Part shown: piece after piece, positions 45,018 to 55,405 of the stretch | Layout of the letters: every line of letters begins with the position of its first letter | How positions within the stretch are numbered: the stretch's first letter is position 1 | Source: Paraburkholderia lycopersici | GTDB lineage: Bacteria > Pseudomonadota > Gammaproteobacteria > Burkholderiales > Burkholderiaceae | Reading direction: 5' to 3' | Length of the DNA: 64,000 nt | NCBI RefSeq assembly: GCF_900096975.1 | Contig: NZ_FMYQ01000009.1 | Span: forward strand, 62,001-126,000 | Translations under genes and position numbers: made by a program | The notes under the pieces: generated by a model | Told to the model about the DNA's origin: nothing | What the model saw: the letters and a program-made list of their open reading frames with translations, nothing else | The model's database searches: none

Positions 45018-45713
45018 TCAAACCGCGATCAGCTCCCGCACCCCGTCCGCGTCCATGCTCGCGCCCGCGCCGCCCGCCACGATCTCGCCGCGGCTCATCA
45101 CCCAGTAGCGGTCGGCGATGGCTTTCGCGAAGTCGTAATACTGCTCCACGAGCAGCACCGTCATCTGCATGTCTTCCACGAGCCGCCGAAGCGTGCGGCC
45201 GATGTCCTGGATGATCGAGGGTTGAATGCCTTCGGTGGGCTCGTCGAGGATCAGCAGTTGCGGATCGCTCATCAATGCGCGGCCGATGGCGAGCTGCTGC
45301 TGCTGACCGCCCGAAAGGTCGCCGCCGCGCCGCGTCTTCATGTCCTTGAGCACCGGAAAAAGCTCGTAGATGTGGGCGGGCACGCCCGAGGGCATGCGTT
45401 TTTTGCTTGCCGCCCCCACCAGCAGATTCTCTTCGACGCTCAGGCGCGGAAAGATGTCGCGTCCTTGCGGCACGTAGGCGAGGCCATGCGCCACGCGCGC
45501 ATGGGTGGGCAGTTTCGTGAGCGCTTCGCCGCGCCACGCGATCGAGCCGTTCCTCGTCGGCACGACGCCCATGAGGCAGCGCAGCAGCGTGGTCTTGCCC
45601 ACGCCGTTGCGGCCGAGCAGCACGGTGAGTTCGCCTTCGGGCACCGTCAGCGAGACGTTGCGCAGGATGTGGCTGCCGCCGTAGAACTGGTTCAGCGATT
45701 CGATGGTTAGCAT
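45018..45713 (-). CDS. urtE: urea ABC transporter ATP-binding protein UrtE
   Basis: A 231-residue LivF-type ATPase: [16 protein letters not shown] (Walker A), [33 protein letters not shown] (signature), [16 protein letters not shown] (Walker B). [12 protein letters not shown] and the linked urease genes separate it from amino-acid LivF. It follows urtD in the operon. Confidence 0.95.
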   Translation of the reverse strand: MLTIESLNQFYGGSHILRNVSLTVPEGELTVLLGRNGVGKTTLLRCLMGVVPTRNGSIAWRGEALTKLPTHARVAHGLAYVPQGRDIFPRLSVEENLLVGAASKKRMPSGVPAHIYELFPVLKDMKTRRGGDLSGGQQQQLAIGRALMSDPQLLILDEPTEGIQPSIIQDIGRTLRRLVEDMQMTVLLVEQYYDFAKAIADRYWVMSRGEIVAGGAGASMDADGVRELIAV

Positions 45714-45747
45714 GGCTAATGTCTTGCCGCGGTCGGGTCAGAAGGGC

Positions 45748-46629
45748 CTAGCGGCCCAGATACGATTCGATCACCGTTTCGTCGCGCTTCACGTCTTCGA
45801 GCGTGCCGTGCGCGAGCACGCTGCCTTCGGCCATCACCGTCACGCGGCCGGTTTCGCCCGCGAGCGCCGCGACGAACTCCATGTCGTGCTCGACCACCAT
45901 CATCGAGCAACTGCCGCGCAGCCGGTTGAGCAGCGTCGCGAGCTCCATCGTTTCGTCGTCGGTCATGCCGGCGGCGGGCTCGTCGAGCAGCAGCAGTTGC
46001 GGCTTCTGCATGAGCAACATGCCGATTTCGAGCCGCTGCTTCTGGCCGTGCGAGAGCTCGCCCGCGAGGCGCCGTGCGTCGCTCTCCAGCCGGATCACTT
46101 CGAGCGTTTCCTCGATCTTCGCCTGCGCCGCGCGCCCGAGGCGCGCACGCAATGTCGCGAACCAGCTCTTGTCGGCCTTCATCGCGAGTTCGAGGTTTTC
46201 CCACACGGGATGCTGCTCGAACACCGTGGGCTTCTGGAACTTGCGGCCAATGCCCGCGCGCGCGATGGCGGGCTCGTTCATGCGCGTGAGGTCGAGCGTC
46301 TGACCGAGAAAAACCTTGCCCGAATCGGGCGCGGTCTTGCCGGTGATGACGTCCATCATCGTGGTCTTGCCCGCGCCGTTCGGGCCGATCACGCAGCGCA
46401 GCTCGCCGACGTCGATGGTGAGCGTGAGCTTGTTGAGCGCGCGAAAGCCGTCGAAGCTCACGCTCACGTCTTCCAGATAGAGGATCGTGCCGTGCGAGGT
46501 GTCGATCGCGCCGGGCTCGACCACGTGCCCGAGATCGGCTACGCCAGAAAGCGCGAGCGCGTCGAGCTTGAGGGCGTCGTCGAAGGGATTGTGGTTGAGC
46601 GGATCGTTGAGCAGGATATGTCCGTTCAT
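45748..46629 (-). CDS. urtD: urea ABC transporter ATP-binding protein UrtD
   Basis: A 293-residue LivG-type ATPase: VIGPNGAGKTTMMDVITG, FQKPTVFEQHPVWENLELA, LSHGQKQRLEIGMLL (with the UrtD-typical LSHGQ signature) and LLLLDEPAAGMTDDET. About 45 extra N-terminal residues precede the domain. Its start overlaps the urtC stop as ATGA. Confidence 0.95.
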   Translation of the reverse strand: MNGHILLNDPLNHNPFDDALKLDALALSGVADLGHVVEPGAIDTSHGTILYLEDVSVSFDGFRALNKLTLTIDVGELRCVIGPNGAGKTTMMDVITGKTAPDSGKVFLGQTLDLTRMNEPAIARAGIGRKFQKPTVFEQHPVWENLELAMKADKSWFATLRARLGRAAQAKIEETLEVIRLESDARRLAGELSHGQKQRLEIGMLLMQKPQLLLLDEPAAGMTDDETMELATLLNRLRGSCSMMVVEHDMEFVAALAGETGRVTVMAEGSVLAHGTLEDVKRDETVIESYLGR

Positions 46630-47801
46630 GGGCGCTGGCTCCGCGTGGCGAGGCGGCTGCGGACGAGATCGGCGAGACCCATGATGCCGTTGGGCAGCAA
46701 CAGCGGCACGAGCACGAACATCAAGCCGAGAAAGAACAGCCAGTACTCGGCGAAATACGCGGTGAAGAAGCTCTTCGCGCCGTTCACGGCGAATGCGCCG
46801 ATGATCGGCCCGATGAGCGTGCCGCGCCCGCCCACGGCCACCCAGATCGCCATTTCGATCGAGTTGCCCGGCGACATCTCGCCCGGGTTGATGATGCCCA
46901 CCTGCGGCACGTAGAGCGCGCCCGCAATGCCGCACAGGACGGCCGAAACGGTCCACACGAAGAGCTTGTAGCCGAGCGGGCTGTAGCCGAGGAACATGAG
47001 GCGCGTTTCGCCGTCGCGCACGGCCGTGACCACGCGGCCGAGCTTCGAGGTGACGATGGCGCGCGCGCCGAGAAACGCGAGCACGAGCACGGCGAACGTC
47101 AGCAGGAACAGTACGGTGCGCGTGCCCGGATGCGTGATCGGCATGCCCGCTATGCGCTTGAAGTCGGTGAAGCCGTTGTTGCCGCCGAAGCCTGTTTCGT
47201 TGCGGTAAAAGAGCAGCATCGCGGCGAACGTCATGGCCTGCGTGATGATCGAGAGATACACGCCCTTCACGCGCGAGCGGAATGTGAAGAAGCCGAAGAT
47301 CCATGCGACCGCGGCGGGCACGAGCACGACGAGCAGCAACGCGTACCCGAGATGTTCGGTGCCCTGCCAGTACCACGGCAGCGTATGCCAGTCGAGAAAC
47401 ACCATGAAGTCGGGCAACTCGCTGCCGTACTTGCCGTCGTGGCCGATCTCGCGCATGAGGTACATGCCGATGGCGTAGCCGCCCAGCGCGAAGAAAAGGC
47501 CGTGGCCGAGGCTCAGGATTCCGCAGTAGCCCCACACGAGATCGAGCGCGAGCGCGGCGATCGCGTAGCACATCAGCTTGCCGCCAAGCGTCATCGCATA
47601 GGCGGAAAGATGCAGCGCGCTCGCCTGCGGCAGCACCAGCGCGCACAGCGGCACGCCGATGCCGGTCACGAGAACCAGCACGAGCAGCGCGAGCCACGCC
47701 CGCGGCGAAAGCAGGGCGGGCCGCGCGGGCAGGCCGAGCGCGAATGTTTCGGTGCGCTCGACATAGGGACGATGCGGCGAAGTGGAAGTGACGCTCGTCA
47801 T
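46626..47801 (-). CDS. urtC: urea ABC transporter permease UrtC
   Basis: A 391-residue LivM-type permease with about ten helices: GYCGILSLGHGLFFALGGYA, GVYLSIITQAMTFAAMLLFY and VGIINPGEMSPGNSIEMAIW are characteristic of UrtC. It starts two bases after the urtB end and overlaps urtD by 4 bases. Confidence 0.95.
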   Translation of the reverse strand: MTSVTSTSPHRPYVERTETFALGLPARPALLSPRAWLALLVLVLVTGIGVPLCALVLPQASALHLSAYAMTLGGKLMCYAIAALALDLVWGYCGILSLGHGLFFALGGYAIGMYLMREIGHDGKYGSELPDFMVFLDWHTLPWYWQGTEHLGYALLLVVLVPAAVAWIFGFFTFRSRVKGVYLSIITQAMTFAAMLLFYRNETGFGGNNGFTDFKRIAGMPITHPGTRTVLFLLTFAVLVLAFLGARAIVTSKLGRVVTAVRDGETRLMFLGYSPLGYKLFVWTVSAVLCGIAGALYVPQVGIINPGEMSPGNSIEMAIWVAVGGRGTLIGPIIGAFAVNGAKSFFTAYFAEYWLFFLGLMFVLVPLLLPNGIMGLADLVRSRLATRSQRP

Positions 47802-47802
47802 G

Positions 47803-49440
<1,638 letters not shown>

Positions 49441-49561
49441 GATGATTGCTTGTCGGTGAGGGCCGTCACGAAGCGTTGTCGCCGCGCCGCGGTCCCGGGG
49501 GCAGGTCACGCGGGCACGCGCGCCTGCGCGCCAGGTGCGGCGCGCGCGGCGTGCCACGTCG

Positions 49562-50866
49562 TCAGGCCACGCGCGAGCGGCGCACGAACGCAGGCAGGGT
49601 GCTCGAACTGACCACGTCCGGCTTGCCTTCGTTGCCGGCGATGAACGGGCTCCACGGTTGCGCGCGGATCGCCGTCTTCGTTTTCCACACCACGTTGAAC
49701 TGGCCGTCGCCGCGAATCTCGCCGATCATCACCGGCTTGTGCAGGTGGTGGTTGCCGTCCATCGTGAGCGTGAAGCCCGAGGGCGCGGCGAAGGTCTGGC
49801 CGATCATCGCCACGCGCACCTTGTCGACGTCGGTGCTCTTCGCCTTTTCGACGGCCTGCTTCCACATGTGGATGCCGACGAAGGTCGCTTCCATCGGGTC
49901 GTTGGTCACGCGCTTGCCGCCGCCGGGCAGGTTCTGCGTTTTCACCCATTCGGCGAACTCGTCCTTGAACTTCGTGTTCGTCGGGCCTTTCACCGACATG
50001 AAGTAGTTCCACGCCGCGAGGTGGCCCACGAGCGGTTTCGTGTCGATGCCGCGCAGCTCTTCCTCGCCGACGGAGAACGCGACCACGGGCACGTCGGTGG
50101 CCTTGATGCCCTGGTTGCCGAGCTCCTTGTAGAACGGCACGTTCGAGTCGCCGTTGATGGTCGAGACCACGGTGGTCTTGCCGCCCTGCGAAAACGTCTT
50201 GATGTTCGCGACGATGGTCTGATAGTCGCTATGCCCGAACGGCGTGTAGACCTCCTGAATATCGCTGTCCTTCACGCCCTTCGAGTGCAGGAAGGCGCGC
50301 AGGATCTTGTTGGTCGTGCGCGGATACACGTAGTCGGTGCCGAGCAGGAAGAAGCGCTTCGCGCTGCCGCCTTCGGCGCTCATCAGGTACTCGACGGCGG
50401 GAATGGCCTGCTGGTTGGGCGCGGCGCCCGTGTAGAACACGTTGCGCGACATCTCTTCCCCTTCGTATTGCACGGGGTAGTAGAGCAGGCCGTTCAGCTC
50501 CTCGAACACGGGCAGCACCGACTTGCGCGACACCGATGTCCAGCAGCCGAACACGCAGGCCACCTTGTCCTGGGTGAGAAGCTGGCGCGCCTTTTCGGCG
50601 AAGAGCGGCCAGTTCGAGGCCGGATCGACCACCACGGGCTGGATCTGCCGGCCCATCACGCCGCCGTTCCTGTTGATGTCGGAGATCGTCATGAGCGCGG
50701 TGTCTTTCAGCGAGGTCTCCGAAATCGCCATCGTGCCCGAGAGCGAATGCAGGACGCCGACCTTGATCGGCCCGCTGCCGGTGTCCGCGTGCGCGAACGG
50801 CACGCGCCCCGCAACGGCGAGCGCGCCCGACATCGTCCCGAGTTTCAACAGACTGCGACGTTTCAT
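49562..50866 (-). CDS. urtA: urea ABC transporter substrate-binding protein UrtA
   Basis: A 434-residue periplasmic receptor. The N-terminus MKRRSLLKLG...FAHA is a twin-arginine-like signal. KVGVLHSLSGTMAISETSL, VFGCWTSVSRKSVLPVFEE, LLYYPVQYEGEE and NVVWKTKTAIRAQPWSP are highly conserved in UrtA/FmdD and distinguish it from amino-acid LivK. It is the first gene after the predicted sigma-54 promoter. Confidence 0.96.
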   Translation of the reverse strand: MKRRSLLKLGTMSGALAVAGRVPFAHADTGSGPIKVGVLHSLSGTMAISETSLKDTALMTISDINRNGGVMGRQIQPVVVDPASNWPLFAEKARQLLTQDKVACVFGCWTSVSRKSVLPVFEELNGLLYYPVQYEGEEMSRNVFYTGAAPNQQAIPAVEYLMSAEGGSAKRFFLLGTDYVYPRTTNKILRAFLHSKGVKDSDIQEVYTPFGHSDYQTIVANIKTFSQGGKTTVVSTINGDSNVPFYKELGNQGIKATDVPVVAFSVGEEELRGIDTKPLVGHLAAWNYFMSVKGPTNTKFKDEFAEWVKTQNLPGGGKRVTNDPMEATFVGIHMWKQAVEKAKSTDVDKVRVAMIGQTFAAPSGFTLTMDGNHHLHKPVMIGEIRGDGQFNVVWKTKTAIRAQPWSPFIAGNEGKPDVVSSSTLPAFVRRSRVA

Positions 50867-50968
50867 TTATTTGCCCCTTGTCGGTGAAATGAGTCGTGGG
50901 CCGTGGCGCGTGGTCGTTTGTCGTCTTGCGCGCCGCCCGGTGTGTGGCCAGTCTTGCGCAAACGCTTC

Positions 50969-50984
50969 TGCAAACGCTGTGCCA
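50969..50984 (-). promoter_or_regulatory. sigma-54 (-24/-12) promoter for urtA
   Basis: On the minus strand the sequence reads TGGCACAGCGTTTGCA. It matches the RpoN consensus TGGCACG-N4-TTGCA except one base, with exactly ten bases between the GG and GC doublets. It lies about 100 bases before the urtA start and in the right direction. NtrC-dependent expression during nitrogen limitation is inferred. Confidence 0.75.
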
Positions 50985-51093
50985 GCGCGGGATCGAACCG
51001 CGAGGCCTGCCCCACAAGGGACGCGGTGATGCGCGGCGCATGCGCCGCCGCGCAGGAGCCGGGCGATTGTGGTGCAATGAGATGCATGTTCGG

Positions 51094-51117
51094 GCGCACT
51101 GCATCGTCTCAGTGCGC
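51094..51117. promoter_or_regulatory. perfect 8-bp inverted repeat upstream of the sigma-54 promoter
   Basis: GCGCACTG (51094-51101) and CAGTGCGC (51110-51117) are exact reverse complements, 8 bases apart. It sits about 110 bases upstream of the -24 box, where an enhancer site would be expected. Spacing differs from the usual NtrC site, so identity is open. Confidence 0.4.
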
Positions 51118-51302
51118 GCGTGCGCGACGGAAAACGGCAGGTGCGCGGGGCCACGCTGCATCGTTGTGCATGACCGGCGCGCTCTTTAAACTGGGCTTCG
51201 CCCGGCGTGCCCGCGTCGTCGTCGCCGGTTGCCGTTGCTGTTTGTCCTTTGTCCGCGTGCTGTTTTCAGCCGACCTCGTTACCGTCCAACAAGGAGATGC
51301 AG

Positions 51303-52622
51303 ATGAATGCCAGCCTGCCCGACCTGTCCGCGTTCTGGATGCCCTTCACCGCGAACCGCCAGTTCAAGAACGCGCCCCGCCTGCTCGTGAGCGCAAAGGG
51401 GATGTACTACACGTCGCATGACGGCCGGCGGATTCTCGACGGCACGGCCGGGCTCTGGTGCGTGAACGCGGGCCATTGCCGCGACGAGATCGTCGCGGCC
51501 GTGAAGGCGCAGGCCGAGGAAATGGACTTCGCGCCGACCTTCCAGATGGGCCATCCGAAAGCCTTCGAGGCCGCCGGGAAGATCGCGCGCCACACGCCGG
51601 GCGACCTCAAGCACATCTTTTTCACGAACTCGGGCTCCGAGGCCGTCGATACGGCGCTCAAGATCGCGCTCGCCTACCATCGCGCGCGCGGCGAAGGGCA
51701 GCGCACGCGCTTCATCGGGCGCGAGCGCGGCTATCACGGCGTGGGCTTCGGCGGCATTTCCGTGGGCGGGATCGCGCCCAATCGCAAGGTGTATTCGGGG
51801 CAACTGCTGCCGTCGGTCGATCATCTGCCGCATACGCTCAATATTCGCGAGGCGGCCTTCTCGAAGGGGCAGCCCGCTTGGGGCGCGCATCTCGCAGACG
51901 AGCTCGAGCGGCTGTGCGCGCTGCACGACGCCTCGACCATCGCCGCCGTGATCGTCGAGCCCGTGGCCGGCTCGACCGGCGTGCTGATCCCGCCGCAGGG
52001 CTACCTTCAGCGGTTGCGCGAAATCTGCGACAAGCACGGCATCCTGCTGATCTTCGACGAGGTCATCACGGGCTGGGGCCGGCTGGGCACGCCGTTCGCG
52101 GCCAACTACTTCGGCGTGACGCCGGACCTGCTGACCATGGCCAAGGGCACCAACAACGCCGCCGCGCCGATGGGGGCCGTGGCCGCGAGCGGGCGCATCC
52201 ACGACGCCATCGTAAACGGCGTGCCGGGCGGCATCGAGCTGTTCCACGGCTATACGTATTCGGGACACCCGATCGCCGCGGCGGCGGCTTGCGCCACGAT
52301 CGACCTGTACGAGCGCGAGGGCCTGTTTGCCCGCGCCGCGCAAATGGCGAGCGTGTTCGAGCGCGAGATTCACAAGCTCAGGGGCGAGCCGCACGTGATC
52401 GACGTGCGCAATCTCGGACTCGTCGGCGGCGTGGAACTGGAGCCGCGCGAGGGCGCGCCGGGCGCGCGCGCCTACGAGGTATTCGTGCGCTGCTACGAGA
52501 AGGGCGTGCTCACGCGCTATACGGGCGACATCCTGGCGTTCTCGCCGCCGCTCGTCGTCGAGGAGGCGCAGATCGAGGAAATTTTCTCGACCGTCGCGCT
52601 GGTGCTGCGCGAAGTGGGCTGA
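51303..52622 (+). CDS. omega-amino acid (beta-alanine):pyruvate aminotransferase
   Basis: A 439-residue class III PLP aminotransferase: FWMPFTANRQFKNAPRLL at the start, TNSGSEAVDTALKIAL, IFDEVITGWGRLGTPFAA and the PLP Lys in TMAKGTNNAAAPMGAV. These blocks match beta-alanine-pyruvate/omega-amino-acid transaminases, which move the amino group to pyruvate. AAGGAG sits 7 bases before ATG 51303. Its divergent position from urtA suggests a role in nitrogen salvage. Confidence 0.92.
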   Translation: MNASLPDLSAFWMPFTANRQFKNAPRLLVSAKGMYYTSHDGRRILDGTAGLWCVNAGHCRDEIVAAVKAQAEEMDFAPTFQMGHPKAFEAAGKIARHTPGDLKHIFFTNSGSEAVDTALKIALAYHRARGEGQRTRFIGRERGYHGVGFGGISVGGIAPNRKVYSGQLLPSVDHLPHTLNIREAAFSKGQPAWGAHLADELERLCALHDASTIAAVIVEPVAGSTGVLIPPQGYLQRLREICDKHGILLIFDEVITGWGRLGTPFAANYFGVTPDLLTMAKGTNNAAAPMGAVAASGRIHDAIVNGVPGGIELFHGYTYSGHPIAAAAACATIDLYEREGLFARAAQMASVFEREIHKLRGEPHVIDVRNLGLVGGVELEPREGAPGARAYEVFVRCYEKGVLTRYTGDILAFSPPLVVEEAQIEEIFSTVALVLREVG

Positions 52623-52643
52623 AAGACGCCGCCCGGAAGCAAT

Positions 52644-52671
52644 AAAGGGCGCGGCCCCGGCCGCGCCCTTT
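52644..52671. terminator. bidirectional intrinsic terminator
   Basis: AAAGGGCGCGG (52644-52654) pairs exactly with CCGCGCCCTTT (52661-52671) around a CCCCGG loop. A-tract and T-tract ends allow it to act for both convergent genes. Confidence 0.85.
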
Positions 52672-52704
52672 GTGGGTTTCAGGCTTTCGCCTCGCGTGCT
52701 GCGC

Positions 52705-53028
52705 TCAGTACGTCGGCACCTTGGGATCGACCTGACGCGACCAGGCGTCGATGCCGCCCTGCAGGTTGAACACCTTCGAGTAGCCGCGCGATTCGAGGAA
52801 CATCGCGACCTGGGCGCTGCGCGCGCCATGGTGGCAAATGCAGACGATCTGCGCCTCGTCGTCGAGCTCCTCGCTGCGCGCGGGAATCTCGCGCAGCGGG
52901 ATCGACGTGCTGCCGGCGATCTTCGCCGTTTCGATTTCCCAGGGCTCGCGCACGTCGAGCAGCACGGGGCTCTCGCGCGACGTGTCGGCGAGCCATTCGG
53001 CGAGGGCGGGGGCGGTCAGATTCTGCAT
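52705..53028 (-). CDS. single-domain rhodanese
   Basis: A 107-residue rhodanese-homology domain, GlpE/PspE-like. LLDVREPWEIETAKIAGS is the CH2A motif, and CICHHGARSAQVAMFLESRG holds the active-site loop with the catalytic Cys before HHGARS. It probably transfers sulfane sulfur. It is cytoplasmic, with no signal peptide, and likely shares a transcript with the Pcm gene upstream. Confidence 0.93.
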   Translation of the reverse strand: MQNLTAPALAEWLADTSRESPVLLDVREPWEIETAKIAGSTSIPLREIPARSEELDDEAQIVCICHHGARSAQVAMFLESRGYSKVFNLQGGIDAWSRQVDPKVPTY

Positions 53029-53118
53029 GGGACACTCGATCAGGTAAAAAAGCCGGGCCGTCCACGAAGGCGCCCGGCGGTACGACGGGTTGGCCGCGAG
53101 CCGGCCCGGACCCGCGCG

Positions 53119-53772
53119 TCAGAACTTGAAGCGCGGCGGATGCACGGCATTCCGCAGCACTTCGACATACGTCTCGAACACGCCCGCAATGCGGTACTGC
53201 TTTTCGTCGATGCGCGTGATGATCTGCGCTTCCATGACGGGCGCGCCGCCCACGAAAGCGGCGAGACGCCCGCCCACCTTGAGCTGCTCGAGCATTTCCT
53301 GCGGCACGACCGGCAGCCCGCCCGAGACGCAGATCACGTCGTATGGCGCGTTCGCGGCCCAGCCGCGCGCGCCGTCGCCGAGCGCGACTTCGGCGTTCAG
53401 CACGCCGTTCCTGACGAAGTTCGCGCGCGCGAATTCGGCGAGTTCCGCGTCGATCTCCACGGTGAGCACCTTCTGCGCGCGGTGCGCGAGCAGGGCCGCC
53501 ATGTAGCCGGAGCCCGCGCCGATTTCCAGCACGCTTTCGTGCTTCTTCACCGCGAGTTCCTGCAGCACGCGCGCCTCGACGCGCGGCGCCAACATGTGCT
53601 GGCCGTTCGGCAGCGGCAGTTCGAGGTCGGCGAACGCGAGGTCGACATAGGCCTCGGGGACGAAATGCTCACGCTTGACGATCGAGAGCAGGTTCAGCAC
53701 GTCCTGGTCGAGCACTTCCCAGGGGCGAATCTGCTGTTCGATCATGTTGAAACGCGCTTGTTCGATGTTCAT
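53119..53772 (-). CDS. pcm: protein-L-isoaspartate O-methyltransferase
   Basis: A 217-residue SAM methyltransferase that repairs isoaspartyl residues. RPWEVLDQDVLNLL, HFVPEAYVDLAFAD, GQHMLAPRVEARVLQEL and VLEIGAGSGYMAALLAH (motif I) match the family. Like many proteobacterial forms annotated this way it lacks part of the canonical PIPYGFGQTIS motif (here ELPLPNGQHMLAP), so the substrate may differ. Confidence 0.85.
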   Translation of the reverse strand: MNIEQARFNMIEQQIRPWEVLDQDVLNLLSIVKREHFVPEAYVDLAFADLELPLPNGQHMLAPRVEARVLQELAVKKHESVLEIGAGSGYMAALLAHRAQKVLTVEIDAELAEFARANFVRNGVLNAEVALGDGARGWAANAPYDVICVSGGLPVVPQEMLEQLKVGGRLAAFVGGAPVMEAQIITRIDEKQYRIAGVFETYVEVLRNAVHPPRFKF

Positions 53773-54184
53773 GGTGACTCGGCGGTGTGGTCGGGATCAG
53801 TTCGGGTCCGGTCCGGAATCGGTTCTGTGCGGGTCCGGCGCGCGGTTCCAGGGTCATGGGGCTCGACCGTATGCCGGAAAACCTGCCCGGCGCTCGCGAA
53901 ACCCCCGAGACCCCATCGAGCCCGGCAAAAAAGGGCACCGGGCAATCGCAGAATTGTAGCAAACCGGCTTCTGGCCTGGCTTCGCCGCTGGCAGACCGTC
54001 TGGGCCGGGCTGCCGGCGCGTCGGCGGATCGGTATTTGTCCTGGCTTCGCGCGGCTTGCGGTTTTGGGACTTTCGCACCAAAAATGTAATCGATTACATC
54101 CGGGCCACGCCGCGCCCGTCAACGTGGCCACCAGCACGCCGGACCACGCACCGACCCCACCCACCCAAGGGCCCGATCGCCGCC
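53773..54184. other. divergent control region between pcm and the LacI gene
   Basis: A 412-base region with no convincing gene. It contains several GGTCCGG-type repeats next to pcm and the LacI-type palindrome at 54084-54099. Promoters of both divergent genes are expected here. Confidence 0.5.
54084..54099. promoter_or_regulatory. LacI-family operator
   Basis: ATGTAATCGATTACAT is a perfect 16-bp palindrome with the central CG typical of LacI/GalR operators, 85 bases before the LacI gene. It probably binds that protein, giving autoregulation and control of the downstream ABC transporter operon. Confidence 0.8.
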
Positions 54185-55246
54185 ATGTCCGTTCATTCGT
54201 CCCGCTCGCTACGGCTGCAACAGGATGCCGCCGATCCCGCCGCCGCGCGCGGCGGCTCGATCGCGGCTGTCGCGCAGCGCGCGGGCGTCTCGGTCGCGAC
54301 GGTCTCGCGCGTGCTCAACGGCCACGCGAACGTGCGCGCCGCGACGCGCGAGCGCGTGCTCGCCGAGATCGAGGCGAGCGGTTACCGCGTGAACGAACTC
54401 GCGCGCAACCTGCGCACCGCCGAGAGCCGCCTGCTGCTGACCATGGTGCCGGACTTCGGCAACCCGTTTTATGCGGAGATCGTGCGCGGCATCGACGGCG
54501 TCGCGCGCCAGCACGGCTTCTTTCTGCTGCTTTGCGACACGGGCGCCGACGCCGGCCGCGAGCGCAGCTATTTCGACCTGCTGCGCCGCCATCGCGCCGA
54601 CGGCGCGATCTGCCTCGATCCGGCGACCGTGCAACATGCGCTCGTCGCCGAATCGACGGCATTGCCGTGGGTGGCCTGCTGCGAGTTCGATCCGGACGTG
54701 GGCGTGCCCTACGTCGGCATCGACAACTACCGCGCCGCGCACGACGCGGTGCGGCATCTCATCGCACGGGGGCGGCGCCGTGTCGCGCTCATCAACTCGG
54801 ACGAGCACTACCTCTACGCGCGCCAGCGCCGTGACGGCTGGCGCGACGCGCTGCGCGAGGCGGGCATCGAGGCGCGCGGCGCGTGGCGCGTGAACGTGAA
54901 CTGCCTCGATTACGATGCGGGCGCGCAGGCCGCCGCCGCGCTGATGCAGTTGCCGGCGGGCGAGGCGCCCGACGCGATTTTTGCGGTATCGGACACGCTC
55001 GCGGTGGGCGTCGTCAACGGCTTGCGCGGCGCGGGGCGGCGCGTGCCGGGCGACGTTGCCGTGGTCGGGTTCGACGACATTGCGCTCGCGGCGCGCATCG
55101 ACCCGCCGCTCACGACGATCGCGCAACCCATGCGCGAGCTTGGCGAGACCGCCGCGCGCCTGCTGCTGCGGCGCTTCGCCGACCCGTGCGCGAGCGTGCC
55201 GGGCGTGTTGCTGCCGCATCGGCTGGTGGTGCGCGAGAGCGGATGA
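54185..55246 (+). CDS. LacI-family transcriptional regulator
   Basis: A 353-residue repressor. The helix-turn-helix IAAVAQRAGVSVATVSRVLN lies at residues about 25-45, followed by the hinge and a periplasmic-binding-fold sensor domain (MVPDFGNPFYAEIVRGID, VVGFDDIALAARIDPPLTTI). It likely senses the sugar taken up by the transporter encoded next. ATG 54185 is chosen since the longer frame runs through the operator. Confidence 0.95.
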   Translation: MSVHSSRSLRLQQDAADPAAARGGSIAAVAQRAGVSVATVSRVLNGHANVRAATRERVLAEIEASGYRVNELARNLRTAESRLLLTMVPDFGNPFYAEIVRGIDGVARQHGFFLLLCDTGADAGRERSYFDLLRRHRADGAICLDPATVQHALVAESTALPWVACCEFDPDVGVPYVGIDNYRAAHDAVRHLIARGRRRVALINSDEHYLYARQRRDGWRDALREAGIEARGAWRVNVNCLDYDAGAQAAAALMQLPAGEAPDAIFAVSDTLAVGVVNGLRGAGRRVPGDVAVVGFDDIALAARIDPPLTTIAQPMRELGETAARLLLRRFADPCASVPGVLLPHRLVVRESG

Positions 55247-55252
55247 GGCGCA

Positions 55253-55297
55253 CGAAACGTGCGAAAGGCACGAGACGTACGAGACGTACGAAACGCA
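55253..55297. repeat. five tandem 9-bp units
   Basis: Consecutive units CGAAACGTG, CGAAAGGCA, CGAGACGTA, CGAGACGTA and CGAAACGCA lie between the LacI stop and the ABC ATPase gene. It is a short, degenerate minisatellite that could vary in number by slippage. Confidence 0.75.
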
Positions 55298-55405
55298 GGC
55301 AACGCAAACGGGAACCTGTCGCCGTGGAAACTGGCGAGCGAAGGCGGGCGGCGAAATCCGCCTGCCGGAATCCGCCGAAATGGCCAACCGGAGGAGCGTG
55401 CGCGC

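Larger units (their letters stand above)
50867..51302. other. divergent control region between urtA and the aminotransferase gene
   Basis: A 436-base region without a convincing gene; frames on both strands are Arg/Ala-rich shadows. It holds a sigma-54-type promoter for urtA (50969-50984), a perfect 8-bp inverted repeat (51094-51117), and AACAAGGAGATG just before the aminotransferase start. Confidence 0.6.

Noticed and set aside
51094..51117. A canonical NtrC binding site
   Set aside because: The half-sites resemble GCAC/GTGC, but the distance between them is about five bases too long for the known 17-bp NtrC site.
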